From positions 17,866,837 through 17,930,836 of the forward strand of contig CM065175.1 of assembly GCA_033026295.1 (NCBI GenBank): DNA of 64,000 nucleotides, in the 5' to 3' direction. Under the pieces are notes generated by a model that was not told where the DNA came from, ran no database searches, and was given only the letters and a program-made list of their open reading frames with translations. Shown here piece by piece: positions 1 to 13,225 of the stretch. A program made the translations under genes and the position numbers. How positions within the stretch are numbered: position 1 is the first letter of the stretch; each line of letters starts with the position of its first letter. The DNA comes from Channa striata. Lineage: Eukaryota > Chordata > Actinopteri > Anabantiformes > Channidae.

Positions 1-2447
1 TTATTTACTGTTTTTTCTTCTAGACTATTTTTTTCAATAAAACTTACAAAAAAACCCCAAAACTGTTAAGCAGCTGAATTACTTGCCACAGATGGTTAAA
101 CCTTCACATTCACACGTGAATGCGGATAGTGGTACAACAAGTTTTTACATGGTGAGTCAAATGTGTCAGTATAACAATTGTATAACAGGTGTATATTTGA
201 ATATTTTTTAAACATAAACAAACATTTTTATATTTGTCAGATTATTTATTTTATATTAATTTATTTGTTGTGTTACCTGTCATTGAAATCATTCACTACT
301 TTCATTCATTACTAGAATATCTGTTGTTTTGAGGTTCTGATCATGGTCATAAGAAACATTTCATGGTTTTAGCTTATTAAATGTGCAAACTACTGCTTTA
401 TTTTGTATTTATTTATTTTTAATAATTTTCTGGCTTGGGATTTTAATTTTGACCTCTTTTGCAGTGAATACTTTCACATAAATAAAGGATCTGAATATTC
501 CCTCCCCTAGTGGTTACATTTTCACAAAAAGTCAATGTTGGGAAAGTAATTTTTGACAAGTAACAGGTTGTAGATTTCAAGTTATCCTTTAAAAAATATA
601 ATCAGTAATGTGCCATTATTAGGTAATTTCTGAAAGCAATGTAACCTCCACTAGATGTTTTAAACTTGAAATGAAAGCTGGATAGAATAAAATAATTTGC
701 ACATATTTGTGTGTGTGTCTGTGATGATATTGGTATTTCAGTGCTCCTTGTGGTTCTTTGTTGTTGTTTACAGTTTGTTTATTTTCTGCATATATGTACA
801 TTATATATATATATGTAAGTCTATCTGGTTCGTGTTTATTACTATGTGTGTGTGCATGCATGCGTGCGTGTGTGTATGTGTGTTTTATTTGAAAGACAGA
901 GGGAACCTTATTGTTTGATTGTTAGCTCAGAGTTAAACAGATGCATAAATAGAGATACGGGAGCCCAGTCACATCAGATTAGACCAAACAACAAAAATCA
1001 AACTGTCTCTCACTTCGCACCCACTCGCTCTCCCACACACAAACATGCACACATGCTCTCACAGACAGTACTGTAAGTGGAATAGGGGAAAAAAATAAAC
1101 AGTCATCAACAAAGCAACGTGCCTCAATCATACTTCCAGCCTTTATTAACCACAACAGGAAAACACGCTCCTGCACTGTAACTACAGTAGCGTGTAAATG
1201 TACACAGGCAGCGAAGGTCTTTGTGTTCTACAGATGCATACCAACACACTAAAGTAGATACAGTGATGACGCATACCATCACATGCCTCATAAACCCTAA
1301 TGTTTCCATTACAATATCTCCATAGGCCCCAGGCAAAGCAGAGAACCCGCCAGAGAGACAGGAAGGAAGAGAGCGGAGCACATGGGCAAGCTGTGATGAT
1401 GGATTGATTGATGAATGCAAATGAAGATGAATGCATGTGGCAAATGCAGATAACAAGAGGAATATGAAGAGTACAGCGACTGGTTCACCTTTTCCCCGTA
1501 GCAGAAAATATGAATAGCTGATGTGTATCTGGCCTATTAATTCAACAGAAGCGACAGTGAACGCACCACTGAACCAGATATGGATCCCTTATCAGAAATC
1601 GTATGGCCCTGGAGCAGTGGCCACCAGTCTGGCTATACCACCTGCAGCCTAATCACTTAATCGCCCTACATCCTAACCTTTATTGCCATATGGGCCGAGT
1701 CCTAAAACTGACTATTATCAGTGTACATGTGGAGTAACTGGTGGCAGTTAATGTTTTTAAATTATTTCTCTCCAGTGCAGCATCACTCCATCATAAAACC
1801 TCCTAAGTGGACACAGCCAGGTGGAAACAGGTGAACTGTGGACGGAGTGTGTCTGTGGCTTTGTGTGAGTGTGTGTGCAAAAGTGAGGCTTTACTGCTCA
1901 CGTCTCCTTTTTGTGTTAATCTTTGTCTAAGAATCATTTAGTTAAGGTTTACGTGTCTGCCTCTGAGATTTCTGTGTCACTGTTAAGAGTTTTTAAAACT
2001 ATGACAGCTTGTGAATTATCCAAATGAATAAGTACACCGTTCCTGAAAGTGATGAGGATGTTGTCATTTCAAGTCAAATAAATTCCGATCAGCGAAAGCA
2101 AAGCGCCTTAGAGAAGGACACTCAAAGCCTGAGCTACCTACCGCTAAGTTTGGGAGAGTGTGTCGGGTTCCTCCGGGCAGATCTTTCAAAATCTGTTAAA
2201 GGGCCACATTGCCTCTGGACATTGATCTAAGTTCAAAATACACACACGCATCTACACAATGCTGTACCTTGTGTAAGGCATCTGCCACTCGTGTGTGTGC
2301 CTTGGAGACCATCTCATATAGATGATTGTTCAGTTAGATGGATCTGAGGTGTGTGTCCATCATTTATCAAACCTCCAAGGGCAAGACACATTCCTATTAA
2401 TACAGTAAGACCTCTGCACTGCCTGTCCTAAGGCAACTGGTACATTT

Positions 2448-2486
<39 letters not shown>

Positions 2487-2819
2487 TCATATGTGTATTT
2501 TTGTGTGTGTGATGACACAAGACAGCCCAAGGTCTGCTAAAAGTCCCAATCTGAGGATCATTTCCTGAGCAGCCTGTCTCAATTGATTAATGCTCATCTC
2601 CAATACAAGAGACAGAGGAAAGGAAGGATGACTGACAGGGAAATAAAACGCGCACATTATGCGTCCTCCACTCCCTTTTGGATAAAAAAAGAATTTTAGA
2701 GAAAATCGGTGATTTACTGAAGCTTGCATTACTCTTTATCAAATAGGAAAAAGTTCTTTAAACATACACATTTCAGCTTCTGAAGCCCAAAACACAACGA
2801 GTTCGATAACTGAGCTGCA
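1..2819. other. non-coding flank, no gene recognised
   Basis: AT-rich vertebrate non-coding DNA with TG/CA-rich patches (about 700-860) and a CT microsatellite. The open frames here are short, overlap on both strands and have simple-repeat composition, so none is supported as a gene. It lies 5' of the candidate grin2d promoter block. Confidence 0.6.
2453..2480. repeat. (CT)n microsatellite
   Basis: Uninterrupted CT dinucleotide run of about 14 units. Confidence 0.95.
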
Positions 2820-3398
2820 GTGTTGGGATGCTGCGTGTGCAAGCCGTTCACACACGCTCACTGACACGCTCCTGTCGTGTGCATGTCTCGTTCACACGCA
2901 CGCACACGCCCGCAGCTCCCCGTGCAAAGACGCATCGGCCACGGTGACACACTCACATGTGGATCCGCAGACGCCGGTGTGTGGCGTTTTGCTTGGAGAA
3001 GCAGAAAGAGGCGATAGAAGGCGGGAGAGAAAAAGGCAGGACGGCCAGGGAGGGATGCAAGGGAGCGAGCCGTGGATGGATGGATGGATGAATGGATGGA
3101 GGGGAGGGAGGGGAAATGCGGAGGGACGCAGGGGAGGAGGGGGGCAATTAGAGGGCTGAGTGGTTCTAGTAAATATTTATATTGCATTATGATACGCGCG
3201 AGAGTGAAAGAGAGAGAGAGGGGGGAAGGCAGAGAAACGGGGGGGAGAGATATAGAGCGTCCATCCCTTTATTAATTTTTATTCTGTACCGCTAAGTTTA
3301 GCATTCAACACGTGTCGCCAGTGATGGAGAGAGAGAGAGGGGGGAGGGAGGGGGGAGGAAGCGCGAGAGAGAGAGAGGGAGAGAGAGAGAGGTTGACG

Positions 3399-3411
3399 GT
3401 TGCTAGGTGAC
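3399..3411. promoter_or_regulatory. X-box-like (RFX) motif
   Basis: GTTGCTAGGTGAC, an imperfect inverted repeat close to the RFX-family X-box (GTTRCC, short spacer, GGYRAC). It sits inside the CpG-rich candidate promoter. Binding is inferred from motif resemblance only. Confidence 0.35.
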
Positions 3412-3468
3412 GGGGCGCATATACTGAATTTTAACAAAAGAACAGGGAAAGAGGGAGCGGGAGAGAGA

Positions 3469-3471
<3 letters not shown>

Positions 3472-3503
<32 letters not shown>
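3472..3503. repeat. (GA)n microsatellite
   Basis: GA dinucleotide run of about 16 units within a wider purine-rich tract at about 3320-3540. Confidence 0.95.
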
Positions 3504-3510
<7 letters not shown>

Positions 3511-3734
3511 GGAGGGAGAGAGGTAAAGAGAGAGATCCGAGAAACTGAATACATGTACAACATATATATATATTTAGATATATTTTTCAGCGTGTGTGTC
3601 TGGCTGCGCGCGTGTGTGTGTGGCGGCGGCGGCGGTGGGGGGAGACACCCGCAAAACGGATACCTCAAAAGGGAAGGATGTGAAAAAGGATGGAGGGACG
3701 CAGGAAAAGAGGGGGGACAGGCTGCTGAGAAACA

Positions 3735-3740
3735 GTAAGT
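3735..3740 (+). other. grin2d: candidate 5' splice site of an untranslated grin2d exon
   Basis: GTAAGT preceded by ACA matches the vertebrate donor consensus. It lies inside the CpG-rich block and could join to the acceptor at about 19155 or 19200. That would make intron 1 about 15.4 kb. Not confirmed by transcript data. Confidence 0.35.
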
Positions 3741-4020
3741 ACATTGGCTTTAATGACATTTGCGGTGCGGAGGCATTTTTCCCCCTGCGCACGCACGCAC
3801 GCACACTTATGGCTCGGATTAATTTGCGGCTCGGGCTTTGACGGGGCTGCTGCGCGTCGTTGAGACGGGGAGCAGGGATCTCGGGTGTCGGCATCTGACG
3901 GAGGGACGGATGGCCGGGGATGGAGAGGTGGAGGCGGCCGGCGCACCGGGCTTTGACCCCTCTGTCATTGCTGCGCCTGGAAACTCACAAGCCTCCTGAA
4001 CGCGCAGGTTCCTCACAGGA

Positions 4021-6323
4021 GCCGGGATGGACAGTCCGACGATAAGCAGAGTTCACTTAATGCCGGCAGTTCACTTAATCATATAGACTAAACCTTTAGG
4101 CTATGATTTTGTCTGCCAGGAATTTTCTATGCATTATTAATAAAGACAGAGTTTGGGATCCGTTTAAGTCTTTAAACACTGGCGCTGGCTGCAGTTTCCC
4201 CCTCTCTGTGCTGCGGATGTATTAATTGAGCTGATCATATCTGTTGATGCTCATTTTCTCGGGCTGCGTGGTAAATGTTGGTGTCTGAGCGTGTTTGTGT
4301 GTGTGTGTGTGTGTGACTGTGTGTGTCCGCTTGCTGGTCTTGTACAGCCACATCTAAACCCGCAAGATCGCCGATCAGTTTTTCCTCTTGATCTATTTAT
4401 ATCCCGATACGCGGACTCTTTGGGCGTATGGCGGCACACAGTTATCCCTCTGTTGCCACCGAGGAATCTTCCCCATCGGCCTGACTTGCCTCAAACACTC
4501 TTAGACATCTGGAACAAGCGGGTCCCCCCACCCACCCCCTCCCTCAGCTGGGGGAAGTATGTGAGAGACATGGCACTTTTGCATAGGCACATTTCCAAAT
4601 TTGCCAAAATAACTTTTGTTTTTTGCTTTGCGGTACTTTAATAGAGCAGAAGTGGATAACAGGCACCAACCCAAACCTCTGCTTTCAACACCACCACCAC
4701 CACCACCACCTCCATCTTTCTCCGGGAATAAGGGCCTTGAATTATAAAGACCACCAAGGGAAAACATTATAGTGCTGACCTGTAAAATAGAGAGGCTGAG
4801 TGTTGCTTCTCTTACAGATTAGCTGCAGTGATTGGGAATACAAAATCAAATCCATTTGTCTGCTCTCTGTGCTTTCATCCACATGGAAATTGGAATTAAT
4901 GTCTCCTTTGTTTTTTTTTCCCATTTCTGTGGGGTATTTGTTTCCCCTCTCAGCTGAATTGTGGCTGATATTCCTTTCAGTCAGCTCTCTCACCCACAGG
5001 TGATGTGCTCTGTACAGTTTGTCATCCTTCCCTTTTGAAAGTCCTGTGTGACATGTAGACACAGGCGTGCTGCAGCAGTGTTCTCCATGCACTGCTGCCC
5101 GTAAAGTGGTGCCTTCAGTGTCCACAGAGCCTCCCTCTCCTCCGATCTGCCGTACAGTTGCCCAGAGAGATCAGTACTGTACCAGCTGTGAGTGGGGGTA
5201 GACAGGAGGGGAGGGGAGAAGTAATGAGAATGGATGAATGAATTGAATTTATTGAAGTGTCATGCCAAACCATGGCCCATCCCGCATGGGATTACAACAC
5301 ACCTCTACGTCAAACATCAGCAACACAGTGACACAGCTTCTTGCAGGCCGGTCGCAGATTAACAGTTTTTGGAGAAACAATGTAAAAATGGAAATAGATC
5401 ACCGTAATGCTTTTGGAATTATAGTCAATGGCATCATAATTACATCATCACCATAGCCCAACTCCTAACTATAAAGTTTCCTTCAGGAGCTGCCAAGCAT
5501 TTCTTAAGATGACAATTTAAAGGCCTTTTTTCAACCATTTAAGTCATTTTGAATCATTCATGTCCATCATCTTCACCAAACCCTTTATGTTAACAAACAA
5601 AAGTTTCCCAGCACAAAGGAAAAAAAAAAAAAAAAAAAAACAAAGTGCTACTTATTTTCAATTTCCGCAAAGTTACAGACTGAACAGATTCCGTTTTTCT
5701 CCTCCAAGCCAGCAAGCTGAACTGTTTCAGTAATGAAGAGGCAATATACTGTACCAGCTCCCATGTGGGAACAGATGTTTTGTTTTCCACAGATTAAGAA
5801 GTACATCATTTTCAGTAATCATATGACAATAAGTATGCGGCTTTGCCTTACCCCAAACTTCATTAGTTTAGTCATGTTCAGACCTTTTGAAAAAAAATTC
5901 CCTATAGAGCGACGATATCCCTTTTCTGCAGTTGAAAAAAGTATTCAGAGACAAAACTATCACATAACATACATCTCTTTTATCCAGGGGTCTTTTATTT
6001 TATATTCCATTTAAATATTTGTTTGATAGGCTTGAGCCTATTCCATAACCTGGTGGTCTGAGCGTTTTACTGAACTTCAACGTGTCCTCACCTCTCATCT
6101 CCTGTGATTGCTGAGTTTGTAGCAAACATACAAACAGCCAGTAAATATCTAAGGCAGGATTATGGCCAGCTTCACTCCTCAGCTGCCTCCCGTGGCCCCA
6201 CACCTCAGCAATACATTCAAAAACGAAATAAACACCTGCCTGACAGAGTTTGGCTTAAAGAAACCAATATCTCCGATCAATTTGAATTTCTCCATAACTC
6301 CCCCTAATGCCCTCGCTGCCGAT
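4021..6323. other. non-coding, presumed first intron (part 1)
   Basis: No supported gene. Contains a short GT repeat (about 4296-4314), a poly-A run (about 5619-5640) and generic AT-rich sequence. Confidence 0.5.
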
Positions 6324-6760
6324 TCAGAGTGAGTGTTGATGTGCCACACTCAAAATCCATGCGAAAAACAAATATTTACACACTTTTGCTAAGGTAGTAT
6401 GAGATAAAGATATTCTGAAAGGTACCATTTTAGTTTTCTTGAATAATGGACAGCCCAAACCTCTCATACCGCTCCGATATGAGAGACAGTCAACATACAG
6501 CAAGACGCTTATCGTTGTTTTGTCACATTTATCAACACAGGTTAATAATTTAAATGTAAATGCCAAGTAATTCATATAAAGAGGAAATACAGTAGGAGAC
6601 AAAATGTCTCTTTTACCTCAACCCTGAATATTACGGTGAAAGCAAAGTAAAGCCTTATGGAACTTCTAGTAACACCGGATTCTAACAACCTGAGTGCTGG
6701 AAGATTTCTACAGACAAAATCAAACGCCTTTTTGAAGTCTATAAGACTTATTTTCCATAC
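6324..6760 (-). mobile_element. degenerate LINE (non-LTR retrotransposon) reverse-transcriptase relic
   Basis: Read on the minus strand, bases about 6745 down to 6575 give a peptide with LIDFKKAFDF followed by a Leu-rich helix and ESGV, the pattern of the reverse-transcriptase block in which an Asp sits in a DFKKAFD motif. After a frameshift near 6600 the reading continues as LSPTVFPLYMNYL, matching the usual LSPxLFxLYINDL block, and then SVLLYVDCL in the place of the catalytic LLYADDL block, so the second catalytic Asp position is lost. A KKTKMVPFR stretch resembles the following KTKVMVF block. The order of blocks matches a LINE polymerase, but the frameshift, substitutions and missing flanks show it is dead. 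The clade (L2-, Rex1- or RTE-like) cannot be set by eye. Confidence 0.75.
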
Positions 6761-9349
6761 TCTGTTCTTTACAATGATGAGATGATGACAGAGACAGAGG
6801 GCGTGGAGGGAGAGAGATAAGAGAAGGTGTGAGCACGAGGAGCCGAAGGGAAGGCATGAGGGGAAAGCCAGGTGAGAGATTGGAAAAGCAGCAGAACGAA
6901 GGGGAGAATAAGAGCGAGGCGGCTGGAACTGAATATCAGAGGGGGACATGGTTGGGAGGCACAGGAGAAGAGATGAGAGGAATAGAGTCAACATTTGTAT
7001 GCTTGTTTTCTCCAGCCCCCTGGTCTTCATCAATTTCACCTCATTGATTCATCGACGTTTTCACAGAAAACGTTCGAGCTTAGCTCAATCCCCCCCTTGC
7101 TTGTCTCCCTTTTCTTCTGCCAATCCCCCTGTTTCTTCCTGCCTCAATCCTTTTCCGTCTATTCTCTCACCCCTGCAACCTGTGACTTCCTCCCTCTCCG
7201 TTTCCTTTCCCCCTTTTTTTCCCCCTTTTTTCTCCTGTCTTCCCTTTCATCATTTTGTTTGATGCAACATTAGTGGATAGTTTCCTCAATCCTGCAGCCC
7301 ACCCAAACCCCTCTCCCACCCCTTCACACGTTGCACCCAGTGTTCCTTTTAATACCACTAATTAAGGTAAAGCTCGTTACCATAGAGCCTCAATTAGTCT
7401 TTAACGAGATCAGAGGCTGGTGTTTTGGAGCGATTACAGTACTTCTTCTCTGGACTACTCCGAGCGTTGTTGGTTAACGTGTTGCACATTCATTTCGGCC
7501 TGGAGCAGTGACATGCCCAGAATTTGATGCACGTGGTGGCAGTGGAACGTTGTGACGCGGCACGTGGCTTTGAATATGGCACTCTGTTTTCATATACAAT
7601 TGTTGACTTGGCTTACTCACAGCAACAAATAAATCAAACTCATTAACTACAAATCTATATTTTCTCTGATAGCGTCTCTGATTAGCGCTCATTAAACAAA
7701 TCCATATCATTTCAGCAAAGAATACCCTCCACTGAAATCAGCAGGGGACACAATTTATCAGATTGATTCTTCTCTGTTGCCTCAATTGTGCTGAAGTTGA
7801 AATTGCAGTGTCAATGTTATATAATGCATAAACTGGCTTTGTTTTTGATTGAATTTGATTTTTAGAACATTAAGTAACAGTAAAAAACAGAAATTTCAGA
7901 TACGCCTTAAAATAAACAAGTCAGTACAATACAGTTTCACACAGCTGCTTTTGACAATTTATAGTTTAGGCTACTGTTTAACAGCTAACCATATATTCTG
8001 CCATCCTGACTGAGGAAATTAGTTTGAGTAGTTATTTCTCTTACGGTGTAAGATCTCAGAAGGGTGAATTACGCTTCAATGTCAAAGCTGATAAAGTTGG
8101 ATTACATTTTAAGAAAATCCAACATCTGGGCTGCACTTGGGAAACACCACCCGTAAATTGTCATACAATCAGAGCTGAGATGATTTGTTGATGTTGACTG
8201 ATATATATACTTGAAAACTTCTAGTTATCAATTAATTATTGCTCTGGCTAAAGCTTCTTGAATGTAAGGATGTTTTATATCATTTAAAAGCGAATATCTT
8301 TGGTATTTGGATCGTTAGTCGGACAAAACAAGATATAATAAAACATCCTATTTAACTCTGAAAAGTTGTGATAAACACATTCTGACTGTTTTCACATTTA
8401 ATTTACCTAATGATTATCTGCAGGTTGATTTTACCTGCCCTCTGTCTCCTAGTCAGCATTAGCAAAACAACTTCACTGGTAACATTAATGAAGGTGCAGC
8501 AAATCTCTGCTGATGGTTCTGCCACAGATGCCAGGCTATCAGTGACAACTCAAAGTACCTACCACTAATTAGAAGCAACTCTGATGTGTTTGATTATGAC
8601 AAGCAGCAGGAAAAACCACAGTGATCTAGTTTCACGATTTCCTGATTTGTGTAGCTTGGTTCACTACAGGTTTTCAGAGTCATGTGTCTCTCAGCGGGAG
8701 ACAAGAACTGCATTCAAATAATGAATTACAGAATTGCCGTGGGAGGTTCACATTCTGCTTTGGGTGTGATTAAAATGTTTTTCAGAATGAAGGATGGTAC
8801 AGTTCAGTAATAATGTCAAAACAAAGTTATTGTGCCATAGAAACTTAGAAATTGCTGTAACATTACCTGAACCCATTTTGGAGGTTTCCTTTTTAGTAAG
8901 GTGACAGGTGTTCTAGCAACCCTGGGGTGCAGCCTCTGGCCCAATTGCAGCCCAACTCTGGACCAGGACTTGCAAAATCAGTTGCACATACTGTACATAG
9001 GATGACAAATAGTTAGAGATGGGAACAGGCAGGCAGATGGGAAGCCTGGTAGACACACAGATGCATACCTAAACAAATCGCACAGATAGATGTGAATGCA
9101 CACAACAGCGGTGGAAAAATGTGTGTGCATTCCTTGCACACAGGCCCTATCAAACAGGTGCACACACACATGCGTGCACACACACAAACCTGAGCCAAAG
9201 CCCCGCAGCTTGTTTTGGGAATACAAGTCTGGAGGCAGCTAGCAGGCGCACAGCTTCACATGGCTGCATGCAATACACAGTCACACACACACTCTGAAAA
9301 AGTACATTTAGGCAGGAGACCCGTGGGGATGCAGTCAGATGCACACACA

Positions 9350-9372
9350 AACACACACACACACACACACAC
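9350..9372. repeat. (CA)n microsatellite
   Basis: CA run of about 11 units; a second longer one follows at 9540-9567. Confidence 0.95.
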
Positions 9373-9539
9373 TCAATAAGAGCATACCCCAAAAATACAC
9401 ACGATGAATAGGATCCTTGCACAGGAGCACATACACCAGCCACAGTCTTGGTTGAGAAAGACCTTGGGAGCTTGCCCACGGGATCCAAACACTTACGTAT
9501 ATACACTTTACTGTATATGTGCATTTGAGTGCACATAGA

Positions 9540-9567
9540 AACACACACACACACACACACACACACA
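9540..9567. repeat. (CA)n microsatellite
   Basis: Uninterrupted CA run of about 14 units. Confidence 0.95.
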
Positions 9568-12500
9568 GGATGGAGAGAAACAATGAAAGAGAGTGGAGAA
9601 ATGTTCAGGAATGTTTTGTGGTGTGCAACGTTTTGCAGCTGTGTGGTGTGGTCCTTCATGATGATGGATGGGGCAGGAAATGACAGCATAAGTGGTTATT
9701 AAAAAGAGGAAATGGGGGCATTTATAAAAACTATGTTAGCCTGTATCTGCGGCCCATGTCGCATGTCACCCTGGGCTGCTGTGTCATGCTTCCTGATCCG
9801 TGAGTCTTCCCTGCACCGCATGTAGGACCAGCTTTCTTAAAACCCTTTGTCATTCCCGTCTCAAAGAACCAAGGTGCTGGCATTTATAGCAGGCTTTGTA
9901 CTGGAGCGACTGTGCTGGATTCACTAGTAGCAGGTACCAGGTGCAAAGTTGAAGCTGTTTTATTCTCTTATCACTTCATATAGAAACAGCTTTGCTCTAT
10001 TATCTTTCAAGTTTGAATGTGAAATACCTCCATAAACAGGTGCCGACTATACAGTTGTTATAAATGCAAATGTGTTTGCGCCTAAATGGAATTTGCACGG
10101 GGTGTTATTTACAGTACAACAAGGAGGGGAAGACGAGGAAGGAAGAGGGAACGTCAGAGCAGAGATGGAGGAAAGCCTCAGATGAAGTTAGATGTGGCTG
10201 GGCTCGGTTCAATGTGCTTCGTCTCCGCACGTAAATAGTTCCAGCTTCTAAAACTAGCCTCGTGATTAGAGACAGTCCTTCACATTCTCTCCCGGAACAA
10301 AACCTACAATATGCTTGGAATGCAGGTAGTCTGACTAAAGGTCTGGATTAATTTGTTCTCAATTCAGGTTGTGAGGTTTCATTATTCAAATGGGACATTT
10401 TTTCCCACTGAAGCTTTCTTTAGTCTATCTTTTGAAAGGTGGTTAGGTGTGAATGCTCTCTTTTCAATTATGTAACAGCAATTTCCATCTAATTTTTTCA
10501 AATGAACCGATGAATGACCCCAGCCTTGGTCTGGTTCTGATCAGGCTTATCAAGTTGATTGTTATGTGATTCGTTCAGTGTTAACTGTAGCATATTCTCT
10601 ATTAAAGGCTGCAGCATTCGGGAATACTGTAAGAGGCACTCAGTCACACATTTTGCACTAAGCAGTGATTGGAAATAGCAAGGCGATCAATTGCTGGCAC
10701 TGGATGCTGTGTGTTATCTCTACCCAAATATTTAGTTGCTACACTCTTTCCGTCACACAGTAGTTTATGAATATTGTCATAGACTATATAGACTACTACC
10801 AGCTAAATCTTTTTCAAGCGAATACTGAAAGTACAGTATGTATTCATGTATGCATTTATGTATCATGCTTGTGTACAGTTTGTCCTGTCCTCTGATTTCA
10901 GCGTAGATGTTGACTCACCATTCATGTGTCAGAGCCATATTGGCAGAGTGGGAAGAACAGGAAAAACCTCTCCTAATTCTGACTTATTCTAAGATGGTTA
11001 ATCACACCAGATAAATACAATTAAGCCTGAATTAGCAGTTTGTTAACAAGTAAAACCACAGACAAGCAAACAGTGTAGAGATCATTTTAAATAATGATTT
11101 TTTTCAAATGTTCCCCTGGGGGAATAAAAGGCTCTGTGATATTTTTGACATCTCGTGACATTTGCATTTGTTTCTTTCTGACGTCTTAGGAAGCGAAGCG
11201 TTCCAAAAAATCTGTGGCCATCTCAGACTGGAGAAAACCTCTCTCTGCTGTGATATAGAGGCTTTATGTGCCAACACTTGGTTAAAAACAGGAGACAGAT
11301 ATTTTAGATTTGTTGCTGTGAGACAAACATCACTGGATTAGTGGGGTTCTGGATTTGGCTGTGTGAAGACAAAACACCAGGTTTCTGACATTTCCTTCAC
11401 TAACCTTTCACCACCTCTTGCTCTTGAGAATCATCTGAGGCTACACACACACACGCGCGAGCAAAAAAAAAAAAAAATGGTTGGGGCTCCGTCTGGATAG
11501 GACTACATTTTCTCAGCCGAACTGATACACCAACATTCAACGTTCAGCAGAGAGGCTGACAGACGTTTCTAACACCTTTGGTTTTGAGCAGGGGCAGAGC
11601 CAGATGTGCTGTTAACGCAGCTCAATCCGGTAGCCAACATTATTATGTGGCCATTGACTTTCAGCAGACAGAATCCAGCTGGATTTTAAAACGTGGCACC
11701 TGCTACTGAAAGGGAAAAGCTTACTACTCTGTTTTTTAGTTTACTATCTGTTAAATGTTTGAACACTGTCTGTGTGTGACAGACTATTGCTACACATTTA
11801 TGCATATCTGTGTAAGGTCTACATGCACAGCTGCTTGTGTGTGTGTGACCTTGTAAAGCGTGACTGTCACGAGTGAAGGTTTCCCACAGCGGTTTAATCT
11901 GTTTATCCCCACAATAAGATTGTGAATCATTATTATGCAGAGCTAGGTGCTTTTTTTCTGCTGAGATTCTTGAGCAGCTTCCTAGTTTGTGGTTGTTACC
12001 GAATGTTTCACCTTACAGGTCCTGAAGGGCTGCAGTGTCGGCTGCTTTTCATCTTGCTCTTTTAATTAGTGACTGATTTAGATCTGGCTAGGTGATCCCA
12101 CTGTCTGGCCAATCAATGAGGGAATTAATGGAAGCACTAGTGGAAGCAGAGTAAAGCAACTCTGCAGCTTCCCGACAACTAGCTCAGGATAAAATGGGAA
12201 AACAATCCACTTACGCTTACAGGGATGGTTTTTTTAAAGTTCAATTAAATTTAGAATTTCTTTAAACTAAACTTATCTGTACTCTCACGTTCTGAAAGAT
12301 TCATATTTGATTTTGTGTAGATTTACAAGTTTTACAGCACATTATTAACACACAGCACATCATGTGTGTATACATCAGTGTAAGCAGATATATATTCTCA
12401 GATTATAGCTCTGGATTGATAAGCACTCTGATATTGGAGCTATTTTTACTCAAACACAGAGGCCTCAGTGCTTCTGGATACCAAAAGGTTAAGCAGTGAG

Positions 12501-13185
12501 AAATTACTCCTTTTTTAAAGCAAACATTAGATAATCCCCCCCGGCATGTATTGTAAGGACATCTTGACAGAGGATTTGGGGAAAAAAGCATCTACAGAAA
12601 ACAATTTACACAAACGTTGGAGTCAGTAAATTATACGGTGCTAATAGTCAACCTGGGAGCAGAGGGTGCTGGCCAGGGTGCAGCACTGCAGTCCTCGGCT
12701 CCCCGCTGTATTACAGGAGATGTCAGGTGCTCAGATGGGAAAATGAACTATTTTTGCCAGCCTTAAAGTAAGTGCCTAGTTTTATACAAGCATTGGCAGT
12801 GGACACAAACTATGTGTCAAGAACCGTTGTTGTTCATTTAAGTGGAGCTAGTAAATACCACTCAGGCTTTTTATAATGACACCTTGCACTCCGTTATGTA
12901 AATTATGGATGCAGGATCCTCAGACCCGGGTCATTTCACATGGAAGCACATGACCTTACTGATATTTGCAAGAAAATTCAAAGGGTGGTAAACCATTTGT
13001 AGTTGCTGTTTTATGAATGAATGTGTGTATGTGTGTAAGGGAGAGAAACAATAAAATAAACACTATTAAAATGTTCCTATGCATCATTCATACACAAATG
13101 TGATGCTGTTTATGCAGTCTGTATAACTCAAAATACAGTGCATCTGAGCTCGCAATGTCCTGAGGATTAAATGAATGACAGCGGG

Positions 13186-13190
<5 letters not shown>

Positions 13191-13222
<32 letters not shown>
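13191..13222. repeat. (CA)n microsatellite
   Basis: Uninterrupted CA run of about 16 units. Confidence 0.95.

Positions 13223-13225
<3 letters not shown>

Larger units (their letters stand above)
2820..4020 (+). promoter_or_regulatory. grin2d: candidate grin2d promoter / CpG-rich block with untranslated first exon
   Basis: This block is clearly richer in G+C and CpG than its flanks, with CGCG-containing runs, a GGC repeat near 3622-3636, GGAT repeats near 3073-3103 and long GA tracts. A strong splice donor (ACA|GTAAGT) lies at 3735-3740 and could end an untranslated first exon. The first coding exon of grin2d starts just after a splice acceptor at about 19155, so an upstream non-coding exon is required, and this is the best promoter-like sequence in the 19 kb 5' of it. 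An X-box-like motif lies at 3399-3411. The role is inferred; no transcript data were available. Confidence 0.45.

Noticed and set aside
6572..7039. Full 155-codon minus-strand frame as a gene
   Set aside because: Only its C-terminal third resembles a reverse transcriptase and it is cut by a frameshift; the N-terminal part is purine/pyrimidine-rich noise.
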